From contig NZ_JACFOY010000001.1 of assembly GCF_016102285.1 (NCBI RefSeq), positions 1,488,001-1,552,000 of the forward strand: a DNA stretch of 64,000 nucleotides, given 5' to 3'. This stretch comes from Bartonella sp. M0177. Its GTDB lineage: Bacteria > Pseudomonadota > Alphaproteobacteria > Rhizobiales > Rhizobiaceae. Positions 47,794 through 57,584 of the stretch are shown here, one piece after another. A model generated the notes under the pieces. The model was given only the letters and a program-made list of their open reading frames with translations, was not told the DNA's origin and did not search any database. Position 1 is the stretch's first letter, and each line of letters opens with the position of its first letter. The position numbers and the translations under genes are program-made.

Positions 47794-49623
47794 TTGTCGC
47801 TTTTTAAAACTTATACGCGCGCAGTCAGCTATTTGATGACAGAAAAGAAAACAGTCATCATCATTTGTGCAGCCAACATTGCCATGGCGGCAGTGCAGGT
47901 TTTTATACCGAAAATTTTCGGCTGGATTATTGATGAACTGTCTTTGACCGCGCAAGCAGTATCAAGCGGCACTGCCTTTTCGGCTGGCGATACATTCACA
48001 GCCGTTATTCCTTATCTCGCACTGTGGACAGCTCTTGGTATGTTTTCCATTGTGGCAACTGTAATGGTTGATCGCGGTGCCGATCGTCTAGCACATCGCA
48101 GACGCTTGGGCGTATTGGCTGAATCCTATCAGCGCATTATCAATATGCCGCTCGCATGGCACCAGAAAATCGGCACCTCCAACGCGCTTCACACAATGCT
48201 GCGGGCTTGCGAATCCATGTTCACTATGTGGCTTGAATTCATGCGGCAGCATTTGGCTTCAATGATTCAGCTTATAATTCTGTTAAGTGTCGCAATCTGG
48301 ACAGACTACCGGCTATCCATTGTTCTGATTTCGCTTGGCGTAATTTATATCATGATTGCCCGCCTTGTCATGACCAAGACCAAAACAGGACAGGAATCGG
48401 TTGAAAAATATCATCTTGCTTTATTCGAGCATGTCACAGATTCAATCTCCAATGTTTCCGTCGTTCAAAGCTACAACAGAGCAGACGAGGAAAGCGCGCG
48501 TGTTAAACAGAATGCGCAAAATGTTCTGAAAGCCCAATATCCGGTTTTGAACTGGTGGGCCTTGGCTGCCGGCCTTAACCGCATGGCCTCAACAATTACA
48601 GTCATCGTCGTCATTGTTCTTGGTGCTTATCTCGTTTCCAAAGGTATTCTCAACATTGGTGATGTTGTTGCCTTTGTCTTCTTTTCGCAAATGATGATTG
48701 GTCAACTTGATCAGATCAGCAATTTCATCAACCTTATTGGTTCCAACCGTGCGAAACTCGACGCATTTTATGAAATGATGGATTCGACAATTGCTGCCGC
48801 CGAACCGGCGGGCCTTCCTTCATTGACAAACGTCAAAGGCGATATCCGTTTCGACCATGTCACCCATGAATTTTCAAACACTCTACAGGGTGTCTATGAC
48901 ATCTCTTTTGAAATTAAACCGGGTCAAACCGCAGCGATTGTCGGGCCTACCGGTGCCGGTAAAACAACACTGATCAATCTGTTACAACGTATCTACGATC
49001 CGGAAAGCGGCGTGATAACAATTGATGGTGTGGACACTAGAACAGTCAACCGTGCATCTCTTCGCCATGCCATGGCAACGGTGTTTCAGGATTCGGGACT
49101 ATTTAACCGCACAATCAAAGAAAATATCAGCATCGGTCGTCCCGATGCCACTGATGAAGAGGTCTTCGAGGCGGCCAAGATTGCTGCAGCCAATGATTTC
49201 ATTCGCGCAAAAACCAATGGCTATGACACAAGGGTGGGCGAACGCGGGTCACTGCTTTCCGGTGGTGAACGGCAAAGGCTGGCAATTGCCAGAGCTGTCC
49301 TGAAAAACTCGCCTATTTTTGTACTTGATGAGGCAACAAGTGCACTGGACGTCGAAACGGAAGCACGTGTCAAAGAAGCGATTGACACAGTGAGCCGCAA
49401 TCGGACAACAATCATCATCGCCCACCGGCTTTCGACAGTGCGCAATGCGGATCTGGTATTATTCATGGATCGCGGGCATATTGTCGAACAAGGCAGTTTC
49501 GATGAACTTGCCGAAAAAGGCGGTCGTTTCACAGCCCTCCTGAAAGCAGGTGGTTTAACAATAGACCATTCGCCCCATGCGCTTAATCATGACAACGCTG
49601 TTCAGGCTCAACAACCATCTTAA
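47794..49623 (+). CDS. ndvA: cyclic beta-1,2-glucan ABC exporter (NdvA/ChvA-like)
   Basis: A 609-aa ABC half-transporter: six membrane helices in residues about 20-300 and an ATPase domain at about 340-580 with Walker A VGPTGAGKTTLINLLQ, signature LLSGGERQRLAIARA, Walker B IFVLDEATSALD and the switch His in IIAHRLSTVRNA. The N-terminus SLFKTYTRAVSYLMTEKKT and overall size match NdvA/ChvA, which exports cyclic glucans to the periplasm. It starts with TTG at 47794, 7 nt after a strong GGAGG. The glucan synthase gene is not in the window. Confidence 0.88.
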   Translation: MSLFKTYTRAVSYLMTEKKTVIIICAANIAMAAVQVFIPKIFGWIIDELSLTAQAVSSGTAFSAGDTFTAVIPYLALWTALGMFSIVATVMVDRGADRLAHRRRLGVLAESYQRIINMPLAWHQKIGTSNALHTMLRACESMFTMWLEFMRQHLASMIQLIILLSVAIWTDYRLSIVLISLGVIYIMIARLVMTKTKTGQESVEKYHLALFEHVTDSISNVSVVQSYNRADEESARVKQNAQNVLKAQYPVLNWWALAAGLNRMASTITVIVVIVLGAYLVSKGILNIGDVVAFVFFSQMMIGQLDQISNFINLIGSNRAKLDAFYEMMDSTIAAAEPAGLPSLTNVKGDIRFDHVTHEFSNTLQGVYDISFEIKPGQTAAIVGPTGAGKTTLINLLQRIYDPESGVITIDGVDTRTVNRASLRHAMATVFQDSGLFNRTIKENISIGRPDATDEEVFEAAKIAAANDFIRAKTNGYDTRVGERGSLLSGGERQRLAIARAVLKNSPIFVLDEATSALDVETEARVKEAIDTVSRNRTTIIIAHRLSTVRNADLVLFMDRGHIVEQGSFDELAEKGGRFTALLKAGGLTIDHSPHALNHDNAVQAQQPS

Positions 49624-50131
49624 CCCGACCGATTTTATGAACTGACGCATTGAACATAAAAATCATCGTGGATGGTAATAAGTCCAATGTCGCCGGATTG
49701 GCTGGTTCCATGATAAGATCGGTTAAATAAGTTCCGTGTCACTTGCGGGGCAAGAAAAATACTTGGCGTTTTCGAATAAAAAGAAATGGGTTGAACCGGA
49801 ATAGAATAAACGCATGAGCGAAATAGCCGAATTTCTTCAATAAATTTAATCCTGTCCGATTGTTTGCCAAAAACGAACTTGTAAGTCCTGCCTCGCTTAG
49901 AATATTTCCTTGAATAGGCGTAAAACCGCCCGTAACGCCCCGCTCTTGAAAAACACGTGCCATTCTGAGATCGCGTTATGGCTTATAAAGTGAGCTTCCC
50001 GCACTCTCGCAATTTCATTAAATGATATGAATCCCAAAACCGGAAGCAGCGTCAAACTTCTCTATGGCCTTGATGGAATGACTGCAGAAAAGGACGATAG
50101 AAACAATAAAATTATACGCCTATAAGACAGT
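49624..50131. other. 508-bp spacer between convergent ndvA and alaS
   Basis: A 74-codon minus-strand frame (49739-49963) has no family resemblance and is not called. Otherwise I see no element before the alaS terminator. Confidence 0.4.
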
Positions 50132-50158
50132 AAAAAAGCGGGCCAAGCCCGCTTTTTT
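50132..50158. terminator. terminator of alaS
   Basis: A perfect 12-bp stem (AAAAAAGCGGGC with its complement) has a 3-nt loop and A6/T6 ends, 6 nt after the alaS stop. It can act on both strands. Confidence 0.93.
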
Positions 50159-50164
50159 AACTAT

Positions 50165-52831
50165 TTATTTCTGTAATTTTTGCCTCAAGGCTTTCATGGC
50201 ATCATCTGCCTTGTTGCCATCCGGCCCACCGGCCTGCGCCATATCAGGACGGCCACCACCGCCTTTACCACCCAGAACTTCGGATAATGCTTTAACGAGT
50301 TCGACAGCATTGAACCGTTTTGTCAAATCATCGGTAACACCAACGACAGCACTGGCCTTGCCATCTTCCGAAACACCGATAAAGGCAACAACACCGCTAC
50401 CGATCTTGTTTTTACCGGCATCGGCAAGTGGCTTCAAATCCTTCGGCGCAATACCGTGAACAACACGTCCCATAAAGGCTAGTCCGTCTATCTGTTCTAT
50501 ATCGGCTTCGCCGTGATCATTTGCCCCACCGGACAAGGCCAATTGTTTTCTCGCCTCATTCAACTCTTTTTCAAGCTTGCGGCGTTCTTCAACAAGCGCA
50601 TGAACACGCTCCAATGCTTCCTGAGGTGTTGTCTTCAATGCATTGGCAATTTCGTGGACACGTTGATCCTGACCGTCAAGATAGTGGCGGGCTGCATCCC
50701 CTGTCAGTGCTTCGATACGGCGAATGCCCGCAGCAACTGCACTTTCGGAGACAATCCGGATAAGCCCGATATCACCTGTGCGTTTGACGTGCGTACCGCC
50801 GCAAAGTTCAAGCGACCAGGCACGATTTCCGACTTTTGTCGGGTCAACCCGTTGCCCCATAGAAACAACACGAACTTCGTCACCATATTTTTCGCCAAAC
50901 AAGGCCATTGCACCTTCGGCAATGGCATCATCAACGCTCATAAGACGGGTTGTCACTGGGCTGTTTTGCAAAACAATTTCGTTTGCCAAATCTTCAACCT
51001 GTTTGATTTCTTCCGCCGTCATCGGTTTGGGATGCGAGAAGTCGAAACGCAAACGGTCAGGCGTTACCAACGACCCTTTCTGGGCCACATGCGTACCTAA
51101 TGTTTCGCGTAAAGCCTCGTGTAAAAGGTGCGTTGCCGAGTGGTTGGCACGGATTTTACGACGCCTCTTTGCGTCGACATCAAGCTCGACAACGTCGCCG
51201 GTCTTGATCGAACCGTTTTTGGCAACACCAATATGGACAAAAACGCCATTTGCCTTTTTCTGTGTGTCTGTGACGTTAAAGGAGAACTTTTCGCCGGCAA
51301 TTACGCCGGTATCGCCCACCTGACCACCGGATTCGCCATAAAACGGTGTCTGATTGACGATCAATGCACCTTTCTCGCCTTCCTTCAGACCATCGACAAT
51401 TTTGCCATCTTTCACAATTGCAGTAATCACTGCTTCGGCTTTTTCTGTCTCATAGCCAAGAAATTCGGTGGAACCGACGCGATCGCGAACGGCAAACCAG
51501 ACGGTTTCGGTTGCCTCTTCTCCGGAACCTGCCCAATTGGCACGGGCTTCGGCTTTCTGGCGTTCCATTGCTTTGTCAAAAGCCTCGACATCAACCGTTA
51601 TATTGCGGCGACGGAGCGCATCCTGAGTAAGATCAAGCGGGAAACCATAAGTATCATAAAGTTTGAACGCTGTTTCACCATCAAGATGATCGCCCGATTT
51701 CAGATTGTGACTTGCCTCATTCAAAAGGGTAAGACCACGTTCCAAAGTCTTGCGGAAACGTGTTTCTTCCAACCGCAAGGTTTCCGAAATCAGCGCTTCT
51801 GCGCGGATAAGTTCGGGATAGGCTTGACCCATTTCACGTATCAAAGTCGGCAACAGGCGCCACATCAACGGTTCCTTGGCTCCAAGCAGCTCGGCATGGC
51901 GCATGGCGCGACGCATAATGCGACGCAATACATAGCCGCGTCCTTCATTGGAAGGCAAAACGCCATCAGCAATCAAAAAGGCAGATGAACGAAGGTGATC
52001 TGCTATCACACGGTGACTTGCAACGAATTCTCCCTCAGCCTTGACGCCGGTTGCTTCTTCGGAAGCGCGTATCAATGTCTTGAAGAGATCAATGTCATAA
52101 TTATCATGAACGCCTTGCAAAACCGCGGCAATACGTTCAAGCCCCATACCGGTGTCGATGGACGGACGCGGAAGATCATTACGTTGGTCCTTTGTAACCT
52201 GATCATATTGCATGAAAACAAGGTTCCAGATTTCAATGTAACGATCACCATCTTCCTCGGCGCTTCCGGGCACACCGCCCCAGATCTTATCGCCATGGTC
52301 ATAGAAAATTTCGGAACATGGTCCGCAAGGACCGGTGTCGCCCATGGCCCAGAAATTGTCATTGGTTGAAATCCGGATAATTTTATCGTCAGTGAGACCG
52401 GCTATCTTCTTCCATAGCTCGGCTGCCGCATCATCCTCATGATAGACGGTAACCAGCAGCTTTTCTTTCGGTAAACAGAATTCTTTGGTAAGCAAATTCC
52501 AGGCAAAATAAATAGCCTGTTCTTTGAAATAATCACCAAAGGAGAAGTTGCCAAGCATCTCGAAAAACGTGTGGTGGCGTGCTGTATAACCCACATTGTC
52601 AAGATCGTTATGCTTACCACCGGCGCGAACGCATTTTTGCGCAGTCGTTGCTCTTTTATAGGGACGTTGTTCAAGGCCGGTAAACACATTCTTGAACTGT
52701 ACCATTCCCGCATTGGTAAACATCAAGGTTGGGTCATTTCTCGGAACCAGAGGACTGGACGGGACAATTTCATGCCCGTTTCTATGAAAATAATCCAGAA
52801 ATGTTGACCGGATCTCGTTAACACTATTCAT
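50165..52831 (-). CDS. alaS: alanyl-tRNA synthetase
   Basis: An 888-aa enzyme that charges tRNA-Ala. The class II catalytic domain has [16 protein letters not shown] near residue 36 and [20 protein letters not shown]. The editing domain has the zinc-binding [11 protein letters not shown] near residue 563 and [13 protein letters not shown] near 667. The C-Ala domain ends with [14 protein letters not shown]. All motifs are intact. The likely start is ATG at 52831; in-frame GTG codons at 52834 and 52840 are also open. In relatives recA, alaS and icd lie close together; here icd is about 45 kb away. Confidence 0.97.
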   Translation of the reverse strand: MNSVNEIRSTFLDYFHRNGHEIVPSSPLVPRNDPTLMFTNAGMVQFKNVFTGLEQRPYKRATTAQKCVRAGGKHNDLDNVGYTARHHTFFEMLGNFSFGDYFKEQAIYFAWNLLTKEFCLPKEKLLVTVYHEDDAAAELWKKIAGLTDDKIIRISTNDNFWAMGDTGPCGPCSEIFYDHGDKIWGGVPGSAEEDGDRYIEIWNLVFMQYDQVTKDQRNDLPRPSIDTGMGLERIAAVLQGVHDNYDIDLFKTLIRASEEATGVKAEGEFVASHRVIADHLRSSAFLIADGVLPSNEGRGYVLRRIMRRAMRHAELLGAKEPLMWRLLPTLIREMGQAYPELIRAEALISETLRLEETRFRKTLERGLTLLNEASHNLKSGDHLDGETAFKLYDTYGFPLDLTQDALRRRNITVDVEAFDKAMERQKAEARANWAGSGEEATETVWFAVRDRVGSTEFLGYETEKAEAVITAIVKDGKIVDGLKEGEKGALIVNQTPFYGESGGQVGDTGVIAGEKFSFNVTDTQKKANGVFVHIGVAKNGSIKTGDVVELDVDAKRRRKIRANHSATHLLHEALRETLGTHVAQKGSLVTPDRLRFDFSHPKPMTAEEIKQVEDLANEIVLQNSPVTTRLMSVDDAIAEGAMALFGEKYGDEVRVVSMGQRVDPTKVGNRAWSLELCGGTHVKRTGDIGLIRIVSESAVAAGIRRIEALTGDAARHYLDGQDQRVHEIANALKTTPQEALERVHALVEERRKLEKELNEARKQLALSGGANDHGEADIEQIDGLAFMGRVVHGIAPKDLKPLADAGKNKIGSGVVAFIGVSEDGKASAVVGVTDDLTKRFNAVELVKALSEVLGGKGGGGRPDMAQAGGPDGNKADDAMKALRQKLQK

Positions 52832-53739
52832 CACTGACACCTGTACTCGCCGCAGAGCTTCATCTTGCCCGCCCGATTTTAAAAAATATATTGACTGCCT
52901 TTTAGAGCATATTCTCTAATCTGGAAACCACTTTTTCACGCCAATCCCGCATTGTGAATGCTATATCCGGTGCTTTTTGGCTCAACCAAAGTAGATCAAC
53001 AGAAAACACTTGAAACATATGCCGCGAGCTTAAAAAAGTCGTGCTTATTCAAACATTGTCTTAACGACTTTAACGGGCGGTGGCGAAAGCTACTTCCTAC
53101 CAACACATTTTAACCCCTAAAATTCAATTTAACCGTTTAAATTCAATTGTTATTCATTGTCCGGTTTTCTATTACCGCCGCTGTATCACACAAATCCTTG
53201 TCGGAATGACACACCCTGCACATTTTCGATGAATTGCGCTAGAGAGATTTCTTTGAATTGCTGCGATATTTTTGGGTGTTAAACCGGTTTTTCTTCAATC
53301 AGCCAGAAGCAAATCCGATCTTGTTCCTCTTGATTATTCAATCCCGAAATCAACAGTAAACCGTCACCGATAAACTCTCATCCGCTATTTTTTCAGTTGC
53401 CGCCAGCAATCGGTCGAATATCCAACTCAAAGCATGACAATTCGTGAATTGGAACACGGCTCATTATTCCGCAATAATTGCATGAGATACCAAGGCCACG
53501 ACAATTTTTAGCAATAGTGGATAATAAAGTTCATTAGACCGAACTTTTATCCGTTCAGTCTGATTTACGGAAATGCTTGATCAAAACGCTATTAAAAAGA
53601 TAGCACCTCGCATCGATAACGACAAAAACTCAAGGCACGTCATATGAAAGTACAACGCGCTGTAGAATGTGCCATACATAGAATTTTTGGGAATTTTAGA
53701 AACGCTTTTGGAATGACGCCCGAAAAAATCCTCATGAAA

Positions 53740-53800
53740 AAACTGTGTTGTCACGCAAAACCATCGCAAAAAAATGTGTGTTGTTACACAGAACCACAGC
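53740..53800. repeat. two imperfect direct repeats of about 28 bp
   Basis: Two adjacent copies share the pattern poly-A, TGTGTTGT, A/T-C-A-C, AAAACCA or GAACCA. In the second copy the core TGTGTTGTTACACA is a small palindrome. The repeat makes WFCVTT appear twice in the minus-strand frame, which argues that this frame is not a normal gene. Confidence 0.5.
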
Positions 53801-54020
53801 AAAGCGATTATGATTTTGTCAGAACAGTGTCGTTTCACAACGACATAGCCACTTTTGCTGCCAGCTCTTTTCCTAACCGCTTTTCCCTGCCGTTTTTTTC
53901 CCAGCCGGTATTTCCTTCCGGCTTTATTAGCTCGCCCTCACAATTCAAATTCTATCGAACATTGTTCATATTCAATGCCGTCGGAATTATTCATAATCGC
54001 TATCATAATTATCTAAAATA

Positions 54021-54053
54021 AAAGGGCGGAAGCCTTCCGGCTAACGCCCCTTA
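54021..54053 (-). terminator. probable recA terminator
   Basis: A stem-loop with an inner AGCC-TTCC-GGCT hairpin and outer AAGGGCG/CGCCCCTT arms (one bulge) lies about 120 nt past the recA stop. On the minus strand it is followed by a short U-rich run. Confidence 0.5.
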
Positions 54054-54171
54054 TTCAATCATGAACCAGAACCCGAAATCATTATTCCCTAAACGTTTTC
54101 ACGTTAGTATGGACAAAATTTCGAGCCGGAAATCTTCCTGTCCTATCTTAGCCGATTTCATCGAAACCGGA

Positions 54172-55254
54172 TCACCCCGCTGCACTTTCATCATCGGCTT
54201 CCGGGCCACCGTTTTCTAGTAGTTCCGTTGCGATTAGCCCAGCATTCTGGCGCAAGGCAGCCTCGATCTCTTCGGCAACTTCCTTATTGTCACGCAAAAA
54301 CTGTTTGGCATTTTCGCGACCCTGCCCCAAACGCTGGGAATTATAAGAAAACCATGCGCCGGATTTTTCAACAATACCGACTTTGACACCGAGATCAATA
54401 AGTTCTCCTAACTTGGAAATTCCCTCGCCATACATAATATCAAATTCTACCTGCTTGAACGGGGGAGCAAGCTTGTTTTTAACAACCTTGACACGGGTCT
54501 GATTTCCTACAACTTCATCACGATCTTTGATCGAACCGATGCGACGAATGTCAAGACGAACGGAAGCATAAAACTTCAAAGCATTACCGCCCGTCGTCGT
54601 TTCCGGAGAACCAAACATAACGCCAATTTTCATTCGGATCTGGTTGATAAAGATAACCATGCAATTCGAACGGGAAATTGAAGCTGTTAATTTGCGAAGA
54701 GCCTGACTCATCAAACGGGCTTGCAGACCAGGAAGCGAATCTCCCATCTCGCCTTCGATTTCAGCGCGCGGCGTGAGAGCTGCAACAGAGTCAACGACCA
54801 GAACGTCAACAGCACCGGAGCGAACCAATGTGTCAGTAATTTCCAAAGCTTGTTCGCCTGTATCAGGCTGTGAAATGAGAAGATTTTCAACATCGACACC
54901 AAGTTTGCGGGCATAAACCGGATCAAGAGCATGCTCGGCGTCAATAAACGCACAAATACCACCACGCTTTTGTGCTTCGGCAATTGTATGAAGCGCCAAA
55001 GTTGTTTTACCGGAACTTTCAGGTCCATAAATTTCTACGATACGCCCTTTGGGAAGGCCACCTACACCAAGCGCAATATCCAGCGACAAAGAACCTGTCG
55101 GAATTGTTTCGATTTCGACAATGTGCTTATTATCGCCAAGGCGCATAATAGAGCCTTTGCCAAATGAACGTTCAATCTGGGATAGTGCGGCATCCAGAGC
55201 TTTCGATTTATCCACTGTTTTGTCCTCAACGAGTCGCAATGTATTCTGTGACAT
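54172..55254 (-). CDS. recA: recombinase RecA
   Basis: A 360-aa strand-exchange ATPase and SOS co-protease. Walker [14 protein letters not shown] is near residue 75, [19 protein letters not shown] near residue 150, loop L2 region [28 protein letters not shown] near residue 203, and an acidic C-terminus (EADDESAAG). The length is standard for alphaproteobacteria. A perfect LexA box lies 125 nt upstream of the start and a near-match lies 60 nt upstream, indicating SOS control. Confidence 0.98.
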   Translation of the reverse strand: MSQNTLRLVEDKTVDKSKALDAALSQIERSFGKGSIMRLGDNKHIVEIETIPTGSLSLDIALGVGGLPKGRIVEIYGPESSGKTTLALHTIAEAQKRGGICAFIDAEHALDPVYARKLGVDVENLLISQPDTGEQALEITDTLVRSGAVDVLVVDSVAALTPRAEIEGEMGDSLPGLQARLMSQALRKLTASISRSNCMVIFINQIRMKIGVMFGSPETTTGGNALKFYASVRLDIRRIGSIKDRDEVVGNQTRVKVVKNKLAPPFKQVEFDIMYGEGISKLGELIDLGVKVGIVEKSGAWFSYNSQRLGQGRENAKQFLRDNKEVAEEIEAALRQNAGLIATELLENGGPEADDESAAG

Positions 55255-55313
55255 CTTACACTAACCTTTTCTAATATATGAAGCCAGAGCATGCACTTAA
55301 TTACAATGTGTTT

Positions 55314-55328
55314 GTACACTATTTGTTC
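55314..55328 (-). promoter_or_regulatory. near-match LexA box close to recA
   Basis: GTAC-ACTATTT-GTTC differs from GTTC-N7-GTTC at one position. It lies 60 nt upstream of the recA start, where the promoter would be expected. Confidence 0.4.
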
Positions 55329-55378
55329 TCATTTGGCAAGTATCCTAATATATTGTTTTTATTGGAATAAATATTTTT

Positions 55379-55393
55379 GTTCTAATAATGTTC
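55379..55393 (-). promoter_or_regulatory. LexA (SOS) box upstream of recA
   Basis: GTTC-TAATAAT-GTTC is a perfect match to the alphaproteobacterial LexA operator (GAAC-N7-GAAC read along recA). It lies 125 nt upstream of the recA start, between recA and the lipoprotein terminator. Confidence 0.8.
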
Positions 55394-55421
55394 TCTTGAA
55401 GAAAATAAACTGGGTAAAAAT

Positions 55422-55447
55422 AAAACCGCCGTTTGTGCGGCGGTTTT
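55422..55447 (-). terminator. terminator of the OmpA-type lipoprotein gene
   Basis: A perfect 10-bp stem (AAAACCGCCG with its complement at 55438-55447) and a 6-nt loop are followed by a U-rich run on the minus strand, 27 nt after the stop codon. Confidence 0.88.
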
Positions 55448-55473
55448 AAAAAAACATTAACAGATCGGGAAAA

Positions 55474-56145
55474 TCAATAACCGTCCTGACGCAAAGGAGC
55501 AATCTGGATTTCTACACGACGGTTTTGCGAGCGCCCTTCGACTGTGTCGTTTGAAGCAATCGGATTGGAAGGACCATATCCCTGAACAGCCAGACGCCGC
55601 CCATCAATGCCCTGACTGTTAAGATAATTTGCAACCGAAAGCGCACGTCTTTGCGACAAGTCCTGATTGTGCTGGAGACTGCCGGTCGAATCTGTAAAAC
55701 CAAAAACATCCACCAGAGATTTGTTATATTTTTTCAATACAATGGCAACAGAATTCAACACCGGATAGAACTGCCCTTTGACTGAATCCTGATCGGTATT
55801 GAAAGTGATATTGCCCGGCATATTGAGCCGGATTTGATCACCAACACGGGTAACAGATACGCCAGTGCCCTGCAATTGTTGACGAAGTTCGGCTTCCTGC
55901 CGGTCCATATAATTTCCTATGAGTCCACCGCCAAGTGCACCAACGCCGGCACCAATCAGAACAGCATTTCTTTGCGCGTGACTCGAGCCGCCGACCATCA
56001 AACCACCAAGAGCACCGGCTACAGCACCAATTGTTGCGCCGGTTGCCGTTTTGGATACCTGACTTTCGCCGGTATAGGGATTTGTCGTTTCACATGCGGT
56101 CAAAAAACTGGCAGAGAGAAAAAGAATACCCAACTTTTTCAACAT
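55474..56145 (-). CDS. OmpA-family lipoprotein (YiaD-like)
   Basis: A 223-aa envelope protein. The leader ends in a lipobox (FLTAC, Cys at residue 18). Then come two glycine-zipper stretches, TGATIGAVAGALGGLMVGG and IGAGVGALGGGLIGNYMD (about residues 35-82), and an OmpA C-terminal peptidoglycan-binding domain (about 105-217) with GFTDSTGSLQHNQDLSQRRA and GRSQNRRVEIQI. It should tether the outer membrane to the cell wall. The gene is monocistronic. Confidence 0.92.
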   Translation of the reverse strand: MLKKLGILFLSASFLTACETTNPYTGESQVSKTATGATIGAVAGALGGLMVGGSSHAQRNAVLIGAGVGALGGGLIGNYMDRQEAELRQQLQGTGVSVTRVGDQIRLNMPGNITFNTDQDSVKGQFYPVLNSVAIVLKKYNKSLVDVFGFTDSTGSLQHNQDLSQRRALSVANYLNSQGIDGRRLAVQGYGPSNPIASNDTVEGRSQNRRVEIQIAPLRQDGY

Positions 56146-56256
56146 AGTTTGTAATCTCCGTTTTAGTGGATTTGCGTAAATCTCCTGTCGGAGATTATAG
56201 GGGTGGCTTACCGGATTTCACTAGATGAATTCAATTTTTATCCGTTAATACCATAT

Positions 56257-57576
56257 TTAATTTTCTTTTTTGCGTTCTTTACGTAGTCTTTCCCACCATT
56301 CCAAGCGCTTTTTTATTTCACGCTCGAATCCCCGTTCCGGCGGGTCATAATAATGTTGATGCCCCATTTTTTCAGGAAAATATTCCTGACCTGAAAAGGC
56401 ATCCGGCTCGTCATGATCATAACGATAGCCTTCACTGTAACCTTCCTGCTTCATTAATTTTGTAGGAGCATTAAGGATATATTTTGGCGGCATTAAGGAG
56501 CCGTTTTCGCGAGCTGACCGCATTGCCTTCTTAAAAGCGGTATAGCCGGCATTGGATTTCGGTGCAGTTGCAAGATAAATACAGGCCTGAGCAAATGCAA
56601 GTTCGCCTTCAGGAGACCCGAGATAATCGTAGGCATCTTTCGCAGCATTGGCAATTACCAATGCCTGCGGATCCGCAAGCCCGACATCTTCGATCGCCAT
56701 CCGCACAAGCCGCCTGCCGATATAATGAGGATTTTCTCCTGCATCCAGCATACGCGAAAGATAATAAAGGGCCGCATCGGGGTCGGAACCGCGAACCGAT
56801 TTATGAAGAGCCGAAATCAGATTATAATGCCCGTCTTGACCTTTGTCGTATATAGCCGCTCTTTGCTGGACAATATTTTGCAGTTCTTTCTCGTCAAAAA
56901 CTTCGTTCGACCGCGCTGCCCGCCACAACTCTTCTGCCATTGTCAACACAGCACGCCCATCGCCATCCGCCATATGCACCAGCATTTCCCGTGCGCGCTC
57001 GTCAACGGGTAGTGTTTTACCCTCGATTTTTTCGGCTCTTTTAAGAATTGTTGCCAGACTTTCTTCATCGAGCGGATGAAAAGTGAGAACGCGTGCACGC
57101 GAAAGCAAAGCAGCGTTGAGTTCGAATGAGGGATTCTCAGTCGTCGCACCGACAAGTATGACTGTGCCGTCTTCCATAACCGGTAAAAAACTGTCTTGTT
57201 GCGCACGATTGAAACGATGGATTTCGTCAACAAAAAGTAAGGTTTGCCGGCCAGACATACGTCTTGCACGGGCGCTCTCGAACACTTTTTTTAGTTCGCC
57301 AACGCCTGAAAAAATAGCCGAGATCTGTTCAAAAGCCAATTTCGTCTCGTTTGCGAGAAGACGTGCCACAGTTGTTTTTCCGGTTCCTGGAGGCCCCCAG
57401 AAAATCATTGACCCCATCGACCCCGATGCGATCATTCTGGTTAAGACACCTTCCGGCCCTGTGAGATGATCCTGACCAATAACTTCCGATAGGTGTTGCG
57501 GCCGCATTCTTTCGGCAAGCGGCCTCGTTTTATCCATCTCGGAATCAGTAGAGGATGTAAAAAGGTCGTTAGTCAC
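56257..57576 (-). CDS. rarA: replication-associated recombination protein A
   Basis: A 439-aa AAA+ ATPase of the RarA/MgsA/WRNIP1 family, which acts at stalled forks. Markers are LAERMRPQHLSEVIGQDHL near the N-terminus, Walker A FWGPPGTGKTTVARLLA near residue 60, Walker B LLFVDEIHRFNRAQQDSFLP near residue 113, sensor GATTENPSFELNAALLSR, and the C-terminal RLVRMAIEDVGLADPQAL and LMKQEGYSEGYRYDHDEPDAFSGQEYFPE. It follows the degP-like gene by 8 nt and is probably co-transcribed. Confidence 0.95.
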   Translation of the reverse strand: MTNDLFTSSTDSEMDKTRPLAERMRPQHLSEVIGQDHLTGPEGVLTRMIASGSMGSMIFWGPPGTGKTTVARLLANETKLAFEQISAIFSGVGELKKVFESARARRMSGRQTLLFVDEIHRFNRAQQDSFLPVMEDGTVILVGATTENPSFELNAALLSRARVLTFHPLDEESLATILKRAEKIEGKTLPVDERAREMLVHMADGDGRAVLTMAEELWRAARSNEVFDEKELQNIVQQRAAIYDKGQDGHYNLISALHKSVRGSDPDAALYYLSRMLDAGENPHYIGRRLVRMAIEDVGLADPQALVIANAAKDAYDYLGSPEGELAFAQACIYLATAPKSNAGYTAFKKAMRSARENGSLMPPKYILNAPTKLMKQEGYSEGYRYDHDEPDAFSGQEYFPEKMGHQHYYDPPERGFEREIKKRLEWWERLRKERKKEN

Positions 57577-57584
57577 CTGTCACC

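Larger units (their letters stand above)
52832..54171. other. 1.3-kb gene-free region between recA and alaS
   Basis: The longest non-coding stretch of the window. Open frames at 53644-54021 (plus) and 53581-53838 (minus) overlap each other and look like chance or decayed sequence. It holds a short direct repeat (53740-53800) and a probable recA terminator (54021-54053). The alaS promoter lies near 52850-52950. No IS, tRNA or known RNA was recognised. Confidence 0.5.

Noticed and set aside
49739-49963. 74-codon minus-strand open frame after ndvA
   Set aside because: No recognisable domain, odd basic and aromatic C-terminus and no clear ribosome site. It could be a gene remnant, but the evidence is too weak.
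53581-54021. Overlapping open frames on both strands in the recA-alaS gap
   Set aside because: They overlap each other, carry a repeated low-complexity motif and show no family resemblance.
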